Assembly (NCBI GenBank): GCA_016931625.1
Contig: JAFGEK010000109.1
Location: 1-33,175 of the forward strand
From: Deltaproteobacteria bacterium
GTDB lineage: Bacteria; Myxococcota; XYA12-FULL-58-9; JAFGEK01
Direction of reading: 5' to 3'
Length of the DNA stretch: 33,175 nucleotides
The first letter of the stretch is position 1. Every line of letters begins with the position of its first letter. The notes below the pieces were generated by a model that searched no databases, had not been told where the DNA came from, and was given only the letters and a program-made list of their open reading frames with translations. The position numbers and the translations under genes are program-made. Shown here piece after piece: positions 14,878 to 24,200 of the stretch.

Positions 14878-17800
14878 CTAGTCGATAAGTACTCGTACTG
14901 CATTAAAGAAAAATTCTTTTCGCTGTTTTAATCCATTGTAGCCACCATTAATTCTCTTAGTTATTAGTGTCACCGTAGGCGCATCGGCTTTGGTTGCAAG
15001 TCGACCAAGATCGCCATTTGGGCCTCGACGCCAAAACCACGCCGAGACATCACAAGCCAACATAGGATCTGTCGCTAACTGCGCGGGGTTTGTGGTAAGA
15101 TCAACGCCAATATATGCACCATATATAGAATAATTGAGACGTCCGGTTAACTGAATGAGTCCCCGCCCTTTAAACTTACGCCCGTCACCAGGTCGAATAT
15201 TGTGCAAGTTAAATCGCCACTCATAATCATCACCACTGGCATGCTCTTCGGTGGCTTTAAGTTGTTCGCTTTCGTGAGCTAGTTGCGCTAAAAAGTGTGC
15301 TTGTTGCAAAGGTGTATTGATCTGATAGCGTTCCATTGCCGCATTAAGATGCCCAATAAATTTGTTTATGTTTGCTAACTTTGCATGAGGCATAATGCGT
15401 TTGATCTGATCAACTGTTACCCCTTTCATCCCACGCAACTGCTTAATAAAACCAAGAGGATGTAAATGCCAAACTGTTGCTGACGCTGGGGCTGGGGTTG
15501 TCCCGGCAAATGCATCTTTAAAAAGTTGCAGCTTTTGAATTAGTGCTTTGTGATTAGCAAATTCAGCGCTTGGCATATTCCAGGGTGGCTTTTTAAGACG
15601 CTCCCATTTTTTCATATCGGTGGCATCCCATTCACTTGGATGCAAACATGCAGCCGCCCGCATTTGATCACGAAAATTTGCATCACTTAGCGCCGTCTTC
15701 ATTTCAGAATCGCTAAGCGCCTTATCCGCCTTACTGCCAGCGCGTGCTTTACCGCTCGTATCCTTTTCAACGCTTTCTATTAGCGGTGCAATGTCACAAA
15801 AACCATCTTGACTAAAAAATTCTTCACCTGCTTTAGTACTTGCTGCTTCTTCAAACTTCTTCCACTTAGCCCAATCGTAAAACGAAATCGCTGAGAGGCC
15901 CGCATGAGCAAACTTACGACTGATGGTATCTAAAGTAATATCCACCCAACCCTTGCCCGCAGGAGTGGTGGTTTCACCCCAAAGATGACCAGCACGATCA
16001 TACCTGCAATCACTTAATACCGGAATTTTAAATTCATGCAGAGCATTTACGGTGAGGGCGCCAAAGGTGACTTTATGAAAAGTCTGGGTTACCGCGTCTT
16101 CGCTATCACTGCGCACCCAAGTATTGGCAGCAAGCACGATACGGCTGGCGGTTGGCGAATTAAGCGCGGCATTTAATGACGCTGGCTTGGCTGCAAGAGC
16201 ACAATGTACAGCTTCACTTGGTCGATAGGCTTGGGGGTAATAATCACCAAGGTAATGCTCGCGGGCCCAACCATCAATCGTTTTTGGTCTGCCAGCTCCG
16301 GGCTTTTTGTAACGAACTAATTTAAAAGTCTCAGGCACCGAGGTTTTTGATTCATAAATTAAATAATCGCCTGGCGACGCTCCAAGGGCTACTGCCGTGA
16401 GATTTGTTTCAGCGCACCAACAGGTAGGATAATTGGTATAGGTAGGCGCAACTGGCTTTAGTACATTATAACCGGTGGTACGAAAATGCCCAAGTTCACT
16501 GGTACGCTTCCAACCATGAACCTCATGACGAAAAGCCTTAGCGTGATTTGAGTGTGGGTAGCATTCTGATAATCGCACCATCGCACCAACCCCTAAGGCC
16601 ACCGCTATGGTAGGATTTTGTGCGGCTGGCAGCGGCTCACATTGTTTAAGTTTGCTTGCGGCTGCCAATCGATAGAGGATATCACAGAACCATTGCTCAT
16701 TATTAGTATTGGTAAAAAAACTAACGTTATCGGCGAATACCTCGAAGTGGATAAGATTATCTACTCCCACAGTGGGATTACTAGTCTTAGGCTCACGCAA
16801 ATACGGACCAGCCCAACCGATAACATCACCACGTGAGATATGCACAGGTTTTTTAGGTTTAACCACCGCATCAAATGCGTCGGGCTGTCCGATCGACCAA
16901 TCATCCTCGAGTATAGTTTTATCGACTGGAATAAAACCACCATCTAAAATCTCATGATAGGTCGTAGTCGCTTTAAAGCGAACCGCAAGCGGATCTTTAA
17001 AACGAACTGCTGTGCCTTTTGCAATAATGCCAATGACCGGTGAACTAGCATTAGCCTCTTGGTGAATAGCAACCCCTAACTTAGCTGCGCCGGGATCATC
17101 CACTGATACATTGATACGCCATTCGCTAGGCAACGCCACACCATCAAGCAACGCAAACCCTTGAATCGCCCCAAAGGTAACTTGTTTTACTCGGTGACGT
17201 TTAGAATATTTCTGCCAAGCAACCGCAGTTGGTTTTTGGGTGCCAACCTCAAAAAATTTATTTGGTGAAATTTCGCCTGCTATCTTTGCAGGATCATCAG
17301 CCGCCATCACTTTGACAATCGCAGTCGATAAAAATCGCGTGCAGGCACTATCGGGTATAGTCCGTTTGTCAATCTTGAGCCACCCTTCAAGATTTTGCCA
17401 TTTAACCTTGAAAACCGAAGATAAACCTTTTGCCCAGTGGCCTGTTGGTGCAACTTGATCGGTAAGAGAGATTTTGCCATGCATCGGTACAATACCAACA
17501 CTAAAGGCAGCACTGGCATCACCGGCTAAATGCAGACCCTTACCATCACGATTGGTTTTAACTTTTTCGGGACGTTTGGCACGTAAAAAAATCGGAGTTT
17601 CGATAGTTGGGTCATCGCGATATCCAGTATAAGGCAATAAATGCATGTATAATGACCAAAATTCGATTTTTTGCCCTAGAGGCGTAGCGGTCTCATGGCG
17701 CAGCAAAACAAAGCTTGATGAGTATTCTAATTTCTTGCCATCAAGAGTAACTACCGCTGGTTCTTTATCGATACGATAAGCTACAAGAATTCCGTCGCGT

Positions 17801-17952
17801 ATCGCTACCACTGGTTTTTGTGCGTGAAGGTGAGCACCGCCATGCCACATATTATTGGCACCAACCGGAAAAAAACCGCCGCTGCCGGTCTCATTACTTT
17901 GCGCAAGAATATCGCAGTCTTTTTCTTTTACTATCGGATTATCAATATCCAT
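14878..17952 (-). CDS. Large peptidoglycan hydrolase: degenerate M23-like domain plus C-terminal GH19 (probable secreted effector)
   Basis: 1024 residues with no signal peptide. Residues about 20-170 resemble an M23/LytM endopeptidase fold (MWHGGAHLHAQKPVVAIRDG and later WSLYMHL) but lack the full HxxxD and HxH zinc set, so catalysis there is doubtful. The middle has several SH3-like stretches. The C-terminus (about 859-1024) is a GH19 lysozyme/chitinase domain: LAQLAHESEQLKATEEHASG with Glu894 and Glu902/903 as likely catalytic acids, then GDGRKFKGRGLIQLTGR. Two-domain wall-degrading effectors of this kind are known in type VI secretion (for example amidase plus lysozyme in TseP). The upstream gene looks like an adaptor and the downstream gene like immunity. 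No secretion apparatus is in the window. Confidence 0.78.
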   Translation of the reverse strand: MDIDNPIVKEKDCDILAQSNETGSGGFFPVGANNMWHGGAHLHAQKPVVAIRDGILVAYRIDKEPAVVTLDGKKLEYSSSFVLLRHETATPLGQKIEFWSLYMHLLPYTGYRDDPTIETPIFLRAKRPEKVKTNRDGKGLHLAGDASAAFSVGIVPMHGKISLTDQVAPTGHWAKGLSSVFKVKWQNLEGWLKIDKRTIPDSACTRFLSTAIVKVMAADDPAKIAGEISPNKFFEVGTQKPTAVAWQKYSKRHRVKQVTFGAIQGFALLDGVALPSEWRINVSVDDPGAAKLGVAIHQEANASSPVIGIIAKGTAVRFKDPLAVRFKATTTYHEILDGGFIPVDKTILEDDWSIGQPDAFDAVVKPKKPVHISRGDVIGWAGPYLREPKTSNPTVGVDNLIHFEVFADNVSFFTNTNNEQWFCDILYRLAAASKLKQCEPLPAAQNPTIAVALGVGAMVRLSECYPHSNHAKAFRHEVHGWKRTSELGHFRTTGYNVLKPVAPTYTNYPTCWCAETNLTAVALGASPGDYLIYESKTSVPETFKLVRYKKPGAGRPKTIDGWAREHYLGDYYPQAYRPSEAVHCALAAKPASLNAALNSPTASRIVLAANTWVRSDSEDAVTQTFHKVTFGALTVNALHEFKIPVLSDCRYDRAGHLWGETTTPAGKGWVDITLDTISRKFAHAGLSAISFYDWAKWKKFEEAASTKAGEEFFSQDGFCDIAPLIESVEKDTSGKARAGSKADKALSDSEMKTALSDANFRDQMRAAACLHPSEWDATDMKKWERLKKPPWNMPSAEFANHKALIQKLQLFKDAFAGTTPAPASATVWHLHPLGFIKQLRGMKGVTVDQIKRIMPHAKLANINKFIGHLNAAMERYQINTPLQQAHFLAQLAHESEQLKATEEHASGDDYEWRFNLHNIRPGDGRKFKGRGLIQLTGRLNYSIYGAYIGVDLTTNPAQLATDPMLACDVSAWFWRRGPNGDLGRLATKADAPTVTLITKRINGGYNGLKQRKEFFFNAVRVLID

Positions 17953-18041
17953 TGTATTCCCATATACTTAATGTATATCAATCAACAAACCACAGGTTAC
18001 TCGCATATAATAGATGTAAAAATAACATGCCTTTATTGTCA

Positions 18042-19016
18042 TCATACAGAAAACAGAAATGGTATTGTTGGTCGCGTTATTGGCATTACGCGAATCACAT
18101 GACATTGCGAAGTTGCAATCTTTTGCGTCCATTTTTTAGGAAGAATCATAATACCGGGTTTATCAGAGTCATCGAAGATATAGTTTTGACTGTCACTAGT
18201 TTTACGCCGACAACCGATATCATTTTTAAAATGTTGATTAATCTTTTTTGGCTCTTCGGTATTAAAATTAAACTTCGCCAGCTTCTGCCAGGTAAGGTTG
18301 ACGCCACGAGCTAATAATTCAAGCGTTTCACCCGTGCTAACTTTATGCTTGGCAGCAGCAACTATCGCCTTTGGTCGCACATCTTTTCGCGTTGGCGCTT
18401 GCTGCTTCTCCTCGTCGGGGCGTAACACCGACCCCATCCCAATAAAACTAACGCATTCATCGCGACTAGTATCATCAAAACTACAACGCACCTCAGCCGC
18501 ACCTACTGGAACAGTATCAAGACGAATTCGTCCATCATTATCGGTTTGACGTATGACATTAGAAGAACGAGATGGTTGCACCACAACCGGCAGACCACAC
18601 ACCGGCTCACCGCTGTCGTCCCACACTACTTGCAGCTCGATCCACTCATTGAGTGAAGTTTGCTTTGGTATAATCGGTTCAACTTTTTCTTTTAAGTAAA
18701 AGAACGTTTTCTCTACCTCGTACAACGCAACCAGACGACCGCTTTCTAACGCTGCAGCAGTAATTTTTTGAAGCTCATCTTTAGAAAGCCAATGGCCACG
18801 CCGCGTGTGGTTAAACACCATAACTCCGAGCTCTTGGCAAATACTACGAAGACATTGAATCTCGAAGTAATCATTACCAAACCAGAACCGTAGATCTCTG
18901 GCCGCTTTGTTACCATCAAGCAACGGTCCCTTTCTTAGTACACGATAATATTCTAGCCGCGTCCATATCTGCATTCTGCGCGAATGCAACGAGAATCTCC
19001 AAGGTTGCAGCACCAT
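18042..19016 (-). CDS. Effector-associated protein with Ig/CarboxypepD-like and LysM-like domains
   Basis: About 324 residues from the ATG at 19016, which follows a G-rich stretch; a TTG at 19031 would add five residues. Residues 1-115 are an alpha-helical region I do not recognise. About 125-185 is a beta-sandwich repeat (WIELQVVWDDSGEPVCGLPV then TDNDGRIRLDTVPVGAAEV) like those in proteins next to VgrG/PAAR and type VI effectors. About 220-300 is a LysM-like segment (HKVSTGETLELLARGVNLTW and a final DSDKPGIMILPKKW). It is first in the leftward operon, 89 bp before the hydrolase gene, and probably helps deliver or fold that protein. Delivery by type VI or a contractile injection system is inferred. 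Confidence 0.6.
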   Translation of the reverse strand: MVLQPWRFSLHSRRMQIWTRLEYYRVLRKGPLLDGNKAARDLRFWFGNDYFEIQCLRSICQELGVMVFNHTRRGHWLSKDELQKITAAALESGRLVALYEVEKTFFYLKEKVEPIIPKQTSLNEWIELQVVWDDSGEPVCGLPVVVQPSRSSNVIRQTDNDGRIRLDTVPVGAAEVRCSFDDTSRDECVSFIGMGSVLRPDEEKQQAPTRKDVRPKAIVAAAKHKVSTGETLELLARGVNLTWQKLAKFNFNTEEPKKINQHFKNDIGCRRKTSDSQNYIFDDSDKPGIMILPKKWTQKIATSQCHVIRVMPITRPTIPFLFSV

Positions 19017-19259
19017 TAGGTTGCCCCCCAATCTTTACTTGGTTATAAACTCATCAGAGAGCAGGAATTTATCGCATTCATATTTAAACTGTCTATATAA
19101 TTTTAACTTGCGATGGATATCAATGGTATAGTTTATGCTGACATTCACCGCTTGTTTAGCTGTTGTCGAAGCGATTAATTCTCGATTTTTTGCTAATTTG
19201 TAAGTATGATAAAAATTGCGGCAATTAGATATATTTTTAAAAACAATTTTGGCATTTGG

Positions 19260-19661
19260 ATGAAATCACTTTTTGTAGTTTGGTTAGTTTGTTTATTGCT
19301 ATTAATTCCAACTCAGAGTGGGGCGTCTGGCAACCCTGGCTTGGCATTAGCAGATTCTAGTTACCTTAAGCGAGCTAACTCAACCTTGGTGGACTGAAGC
19401 AGAATTACAACTACCAATGAAGATTTAGACGGGTTTATAATAGGCTCGCTATTGATTGCGCATGAACCACCCTTTTTATTAATATTTAAAAAATCAACAT
19501 GCTGCCCAAATTATCCATCAACTGGTATACCTGTATGGTTACATTCACTTGCAGCGCGTTTATATAATATGCGTGCTCAAGAAGCTGACGCTCTAGGTAA
19601 ACAACAAGAGGCCGATGCAGATCGCTTGCGAGCTAAAGAATTATCCAATTATGGTAGCTAA
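19260..19661 (+). pseudogene. Remnant of a small secreted protein gene
   Basis: The ATG at 19260 (frame open to 19206) starts a clear signal peptide (MKSLFVVWLVCLLLLIPTQS), then the frame ends at 19397. A second frame read from about 19365 gives LSELTQPWWTEAELQLPMKI before a stop. A third segment (19452-19661) ends AARLYNMRAQEADALGKQQE and an Ala/Asp/Arg-rich tail. The three pieces look like one exported, helical protein broken by two frame changes. Family not recognised. The 174 bp to the left (19032-19205) separates it from the divergent effector operon and shows nothing else that I can support. Confidence 0.5.
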
Positions 19662-19749
19662 TTCTGGGTTTTGTGACTCTAAACGCCTGTGCTTCAGAAC
19701 TTTTTAACACGAATGGCACTTTAGATGGGGGTTTTGTATCAATTATAGG

Positions 19750-20166
19750 TTAGCATTGTTCAAGTGAAATCAAATCAAGTTCGCAATGTAACGAAATGTA
19801 TTTGAAGTCTTTATCGGCTGTTAAAAGAGGGTAATTTCTACGCATGCATGCTGCACAGATAAGAAAATCCGTTGGACTTGCTTGGACTCCTTTGTGTCTA
19901 CAGCGATTTCGTAATTGCGATGCTTCGATGAAATCTTTGCGTACAAGATCAATAAGTGGAAATGGAGCCAAATATTCACGCAAAAGATCGAAATGCTTCT
20001 GTTCCTTCACACCATCGAGCAATTCCTGTAAAATTGATCCAATTAAATGAATGCAATCCTGATTTTCAATATGATAACGAAAACGTATTATATAAGGGTC
20101 ATTTGCATCGGTTTTACGACGTCTAAGAAAACGAGACCATACTGATGTATCAACGAGAAGGTTCAC
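19750..20166 (-). CDS. VapC-like PIN-domain toxin
   Basis: A 138-residue PIN ribonuclease: LLVDTSVWSRFLRR at the N-terminus, ILQELLDGVK, SPTDFLICAACMRRNYPLLTADKDF near the C-terminus. All the expected acidic residues are present. The start overlaps the antitoxin stop by four bases (ATGA), as in typical vapBC operons. It belongs to the widespread VapC group with DTSVW and a DUF2191-type partner. It appears intact. Confidence 0.87.
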   Translation of the reverse strand: MNLLVDTSVWSRFLRRRKTDANDPYIIRFRYHIENQDCIHLIGSILQELLDGVKEQKHFDLLREYLAPFPLIDLVRKDFIEASQLRNRCRHKGVQASPTDFLICAACMRRNYPLLTADKDFKYISLHCELDLISLEQC

Positions 20167-20363
20167 TTATCACTCCGGTCAGCCTTGTAATCCCAATCAT
20201 CTCTAAAATCTATTTTGCCTTGAATAGCGAGAATCCTTTTTTGACGGCGTCTTTCAATGAATTCTTTCAGAGCAATAGTAACAGTCTCACGCTTTGTGCG
20301 AAAATGACCAATTTTCATAGCCTGGTTAAGCAGATTATCATCTAAAGCTAGATTCGTTGTCAT
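20163..20363 (-). CDS. VapB-type antitoxin (DUF2191-like)
   Basis: A 66-residue antitoxin. TTNLALDDNLLNQAMKIGH and TKRETVTIALKEFIERRRQK match the standard VapB form in which the helix begins KTKRE. The acidic/aromatic tail (IDFRDDWDYKADRSDK) is the usual toxin-binding segment. GGGAG lies seven bases ahead of the ATG. A palindrome at 20377-20393 lies just upstream. Coupled to the toxin by a four-base overlap. Confidence 0.87.
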   Translation of the reverse strand: MTTNLALDDNLLNQAMKIGHFRTKRETVTIALKEFIERRRQKRILAIQGKIDFRDDWDYKADRSDK

Positions 20364-20376
20364 TAAATACTCCCAT

Positions 20377-20393
20377 TGTGTAGAACCTACACA
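20377..20393. promoter_or_regulatory. Palindromic operator of the third vapBC pair
   Basis: TGTGTAG and CTACACA form a perfect 7-bp inverted repeat with a 3-base centre, just upstream of the ribosome site of the antitoxin gene. A TATTAT (-10-like) on the minus strand lies immediately upstream of the palindrome, so a bound antitoxin would block initiation. Confidence 0.6.
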
Positions 20394-20434
20394 TAATATG
20401 ACACAACTGCATTGATTTGACTACTTTTACACGC

Positions 20435-20797
20435 ATGAAGGGATTTGCGGTTCATGTCGGTTTTTATACCTACTGTGCGCTTAGCTCGAAAAAAAAACCG
20501 TTACGTATTGATGCAGAAATTTTTGTTGATCAGCTTATGCAAGAAATAATTTGGCTGCTTAATGAACTTATGAAATACACACCGGTTGAACGTCTTCCTC
20601 ATGTGATATTTACTAACAATGCTTGTCATCCACCATCGAGCAAAACACACTACTTTGATCATATCGGCGCCAAAACGATTATAGTTGAAAATGATTATAT
20701 CGATCGTGATTTTCTTGAGGATTATTCTGGTTATTACGCCCGTTGTTTTCATGATTATCAGCGTAGCTGTACGCGGCTGCATTTTTTTAAACCATGA
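20435..20797 (+). CDS. Hypothetical protein, possibly truncated
   Basis: About 120 residues from the ATG at 20435 (a TTG at 20417 is also possible; neither has a clear ribosome site). It looks like genuine globular protein sequence: MQEIIWLLNELMKYTPVERL, then ERLPHVIFTNNACHPP and an acidic-aromatic block IIVENDYIDRDFLEDY with YYARCFHDYQRSCTRLHFF. It stops three residues after RLHFF. My recollection is that this block usually sits inside longer hypothetical proteins, so this may be an N-terminal fragment; that is a weak inference. No function is offered. Confidence 0.45.
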   Translation: MKGFAVHVGFYTYCALSSKKKPLRIDAEIFVDQLMQEIIWLLNELMKYTPVERLPHVIFTNNACHPPSSKTHYFDHIGAKTIIVENDYIDRDFLEDYSGYYARCFHDYQRSCTRLHFFKP

Positions 20798-21285
20798 AAT
20801 CACTCGATGGGTCAGTTGTAAATAGCCGCCTACAAATCTACAGACGAGCGGATAGGTGATCTGTTAAGCGGTATTATATCCTAAAGTACTCTTAATATCT
20901 AATCGTAACTATAAATCATGGTGGCGTAACATAAAGTGGGATTCTGACAAATATTTTTATTTTTTTACCCGATCGATAGGCTTTTGAAGTAGATCTTTGA
21001 TTTAATATTTCCATAATGAAAGGCGTATAGTCTGATCATTTGTATCCTCTCCAGACGGATCGCATACGGCATTTACAGTTAGTAGGGTGGCTGGATCACG
21101 TTCACCATCAAGGCACTCAAAAAAAGAGGTTTCTGAAATTATGCGGGTATTAGAAAGGCTTGATGGCACGGTGGACCTTCATGCAAGTTTATGCGAGCGA
21201 AATTGTGAGCCAATTGAAAGCATAATTCAGGCTGTAGAGAATGCCTTATGGTTACAATGGCCAAGGGAGGGATAAAATAGATTTT
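20798..21285. other. Stretch without a supported gene
   Basis: AT-rich sequence between the ORF ending at 20797 and the 3' end of hsdR. An open frame from about 21141 to 21275 (MRVLERLDGTVDL at its start) has AGAGG some 12 bases upstream and could be a 44-residue remnant, but I cannot support it as a gene. No strong terminator or repeat was seen. Confidence 0.4.
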
Positions 21286-24200
21286 TTATGTAATAATTCC
21301 AGGCTCTCGATTTGTTTCTATTTCGGTACTGAAAACCTCAACAAGCTCGGCGATAACTGACAGTTCACCTTCATTAATATTCTCAAGTACTATTGGATGA
21401 TATGCCAAATTGATTGGTAAGAGTTTGATGAGACTATGCTGCCAAGCGCCAGTATCATCAGTAATTTTTTCACTTTCATATCGTTTAACAGTAAATCGTG
21501 CGTCAGTATCAGGGTCATGAATATCACGATGTTGAACAAGTACAATTTTTCCTTGTCTTGAACCGACAACTGGCCCAGCAAATAAACACCAAGAACCATT
21601 GGGGATGCGAGGCTCCATTGACTTGCCAATAACTTGAGCTACAAACATACCAGGACGTAATTTTTGTTTGATATCAATTGCAACCCAGGTTTTTTCGAGT
21701 TCATCGATTTGTTGTGCCTCACTAAAAGCACCCGCAGCAGCCTTTAGAGTTATTAAAGGTACACATGTTTCATAACGTTCATTTAAACTTGGTTTAATAA
21801 TTTGAAGTTTGGGTCGCCTATTCTCGTTAGTATTAGAGAGAGATGTAGGTATTGATCTAAGACGCCGATATGCTTCTTCGGCCATCCAGTTGGTTACGAC
21901 TTTTTGAAATGCGTCATCATTCATAAACCTAATGAAAATTTCTTCATTTTGGTCTATGCGATCAACAAACAATTTCTCTAATACATTCTTAAACAGTAAC
22001 TCGAATTTATCACCAGGGTTAACAACTGCGGCCTGCTGCAATCCCTCATCAGTAATTGCTTCTTCGACTATTTGATCGAAGAATAGCTGATCAGCTCTAG
22101 TGAAATCCGTGCCGAAACGTTCGTTAACTAAGTCAATTAATTGTGATAACGGTACTGGTTGATCGTGTAATTTGCCAGTTCCTACTTCATTGGGACCATC
22201 AAGAGGTCTTCCCTCTCCCTCTTTTAATGATATTGACCCCTCACTGATTTTTTGTAGGCGATAGTATTCAAGCTTCACTTCATCACCAAAATGATACGCT
22301 TGGCCATTAGCACGACGTGGCAGCTTAGTCATTAAATGTCTAATGAATATATAAAGACGCTCAAGATCAGAATCTTGATAAGGGATTACTTGGCTTAAGA
22401 AACTATAAAGATTAAGAAACGCTTGTAACTTGCTGCGCCATAATTCAGCTTCATCCTCGTTTTCGGTGCGTTTTGTTTCAAAACGGCGGACAGCAGGGTC
22501 AAGTACAGCGTTTATATCTTGATGATCAGTGGCACTTTGTTTTTGCTTAGGTTTAAAATAAATTGCACAAAATCGTTCAACTTCTTCGTTTAAATAAAGA
22601 CCAATTGCATCAAGTTCACTTTTGAGGGTGTATAGATGGGTGGGCTCAACCTCTTCACCTATTTGTGCACCTTCATAATAAACTTTAAAGGCTTCGCGAA
22701 TTTCTTCACGGTCATTAACAAAATCAAGCACAAAGGTATCTTCTTTTAAAGGATGAGTGCGGTTAAGGCGAGAAAGCGTTTGCACTGCTTGCAGCCCAGC
22801 TAACCTTTTATCGACATACATTGAATGCAACAAATGTTGATCAAACCCAGTTTGATACTTTTCGGCCACAAGCAGCACCTGGTATTCTGGCGTGGCGAAC
22901 ACCTCAGGGAGTTCTTTTTCACGGGTACCGTTGTTCATTTCTACTTCGGTATAGGTGACATCGTTAAGTTTATCGTCTTTTACAATACCTGAGAAAGCCA
23001 CTAATGTTTTAATGGGATATTTCTTCTCTTTAATATATTTATCAAAGCTCTGCTTATAGCGCACCGCCTCAAGTCGCGACCCAGTAACTACCATGGCCTT
23101 GGCGCGACCACCTATCTTATGACGAGTTACGGTGTTAAAGTGTTCGACCATTACCTCGGTTTTTTGGGCAATATTATGCGGATGCAGGCGTAAAAATCGA
23201 GCTAATGCTTGCGCTGCTTTTTTTCTTTCGACGTTGGGATCATCGTTGCAAGTCTTAAGCAACTTAAAATAGGTGGCATAGGTCGTATAGTTTTTGAGCA
23301 CATCAAGAATAAAACCCTCTTCAATAGCCTGACGCATGGTGTAGCGATGAAACGGTTCACCATCTTTACCAAAAACAGCTAGGGTTTTATGCTTGGGCGT
23401 TGCGGTAAAAGCAAAAAAACTAAGGTTTGCCTGCTTGCCTCTTTTAGCCATGCTAATAAATAGCTTTTCTAAGTTTTCTACCTCTTCTTCTATTGCTTGT
23501 TGTTTAGCTGCTTCTCTAAGCTGATCTCCACCTAATACCTCTTTTAGTTTAGTGGCGGTCTCACCACCCTGAGAGCTATGTGCTTCATCGATAATAACTG
23601 CGCAGCGTCGTGTTTTTAAAATACCAGTAGCCTGTTGGCCACTTTCCTCGGCCAATTTTATAAGTTGGCGTGAAACAAAAGGAAACTTCTGCAAAGTGGT
23701 AATAATAATCGGAACCGCATTTTCTAAAGCTTGGGCCAATTGGCGCGAATGCTCATCAATGCGTTGTACTACGCCTTGTTTGTGTTCAAATTGGTAGATA
23801 GTGTCTTGCAGTTGTTGATCAAGCACCAGCCGGTCGGTGATTACAATTACACTATCAAATATGCGATTATTATTAGCGTCATGTAGTGAAGCTAAGCGAT
23901 GGGTAAGCCAACCAATGGTGTTGCTTTTGCCACTACCTGCAGAATGCTCAATTAAGTAGTTATTACCAACACCTTGAACTCGCGCCGCATCTATTAATGA
24001 GCGCACTGCTTCAAGCTGATGATAGCGAGGAAAAATCATTGACTCAATAACGACCTTGCGCCCTTGGTCATCGCGTTTTTCAACTTTTTGCAAATGAATA
24101 AAACGGGCAAGCAAATCTAATAGGCTATCGCGTTGTAGTGTATGCTCCCATAGATAGGCAGTGCGATAAGTGCGCCCTGTAGGGTCAGGTGGGTTACCCG

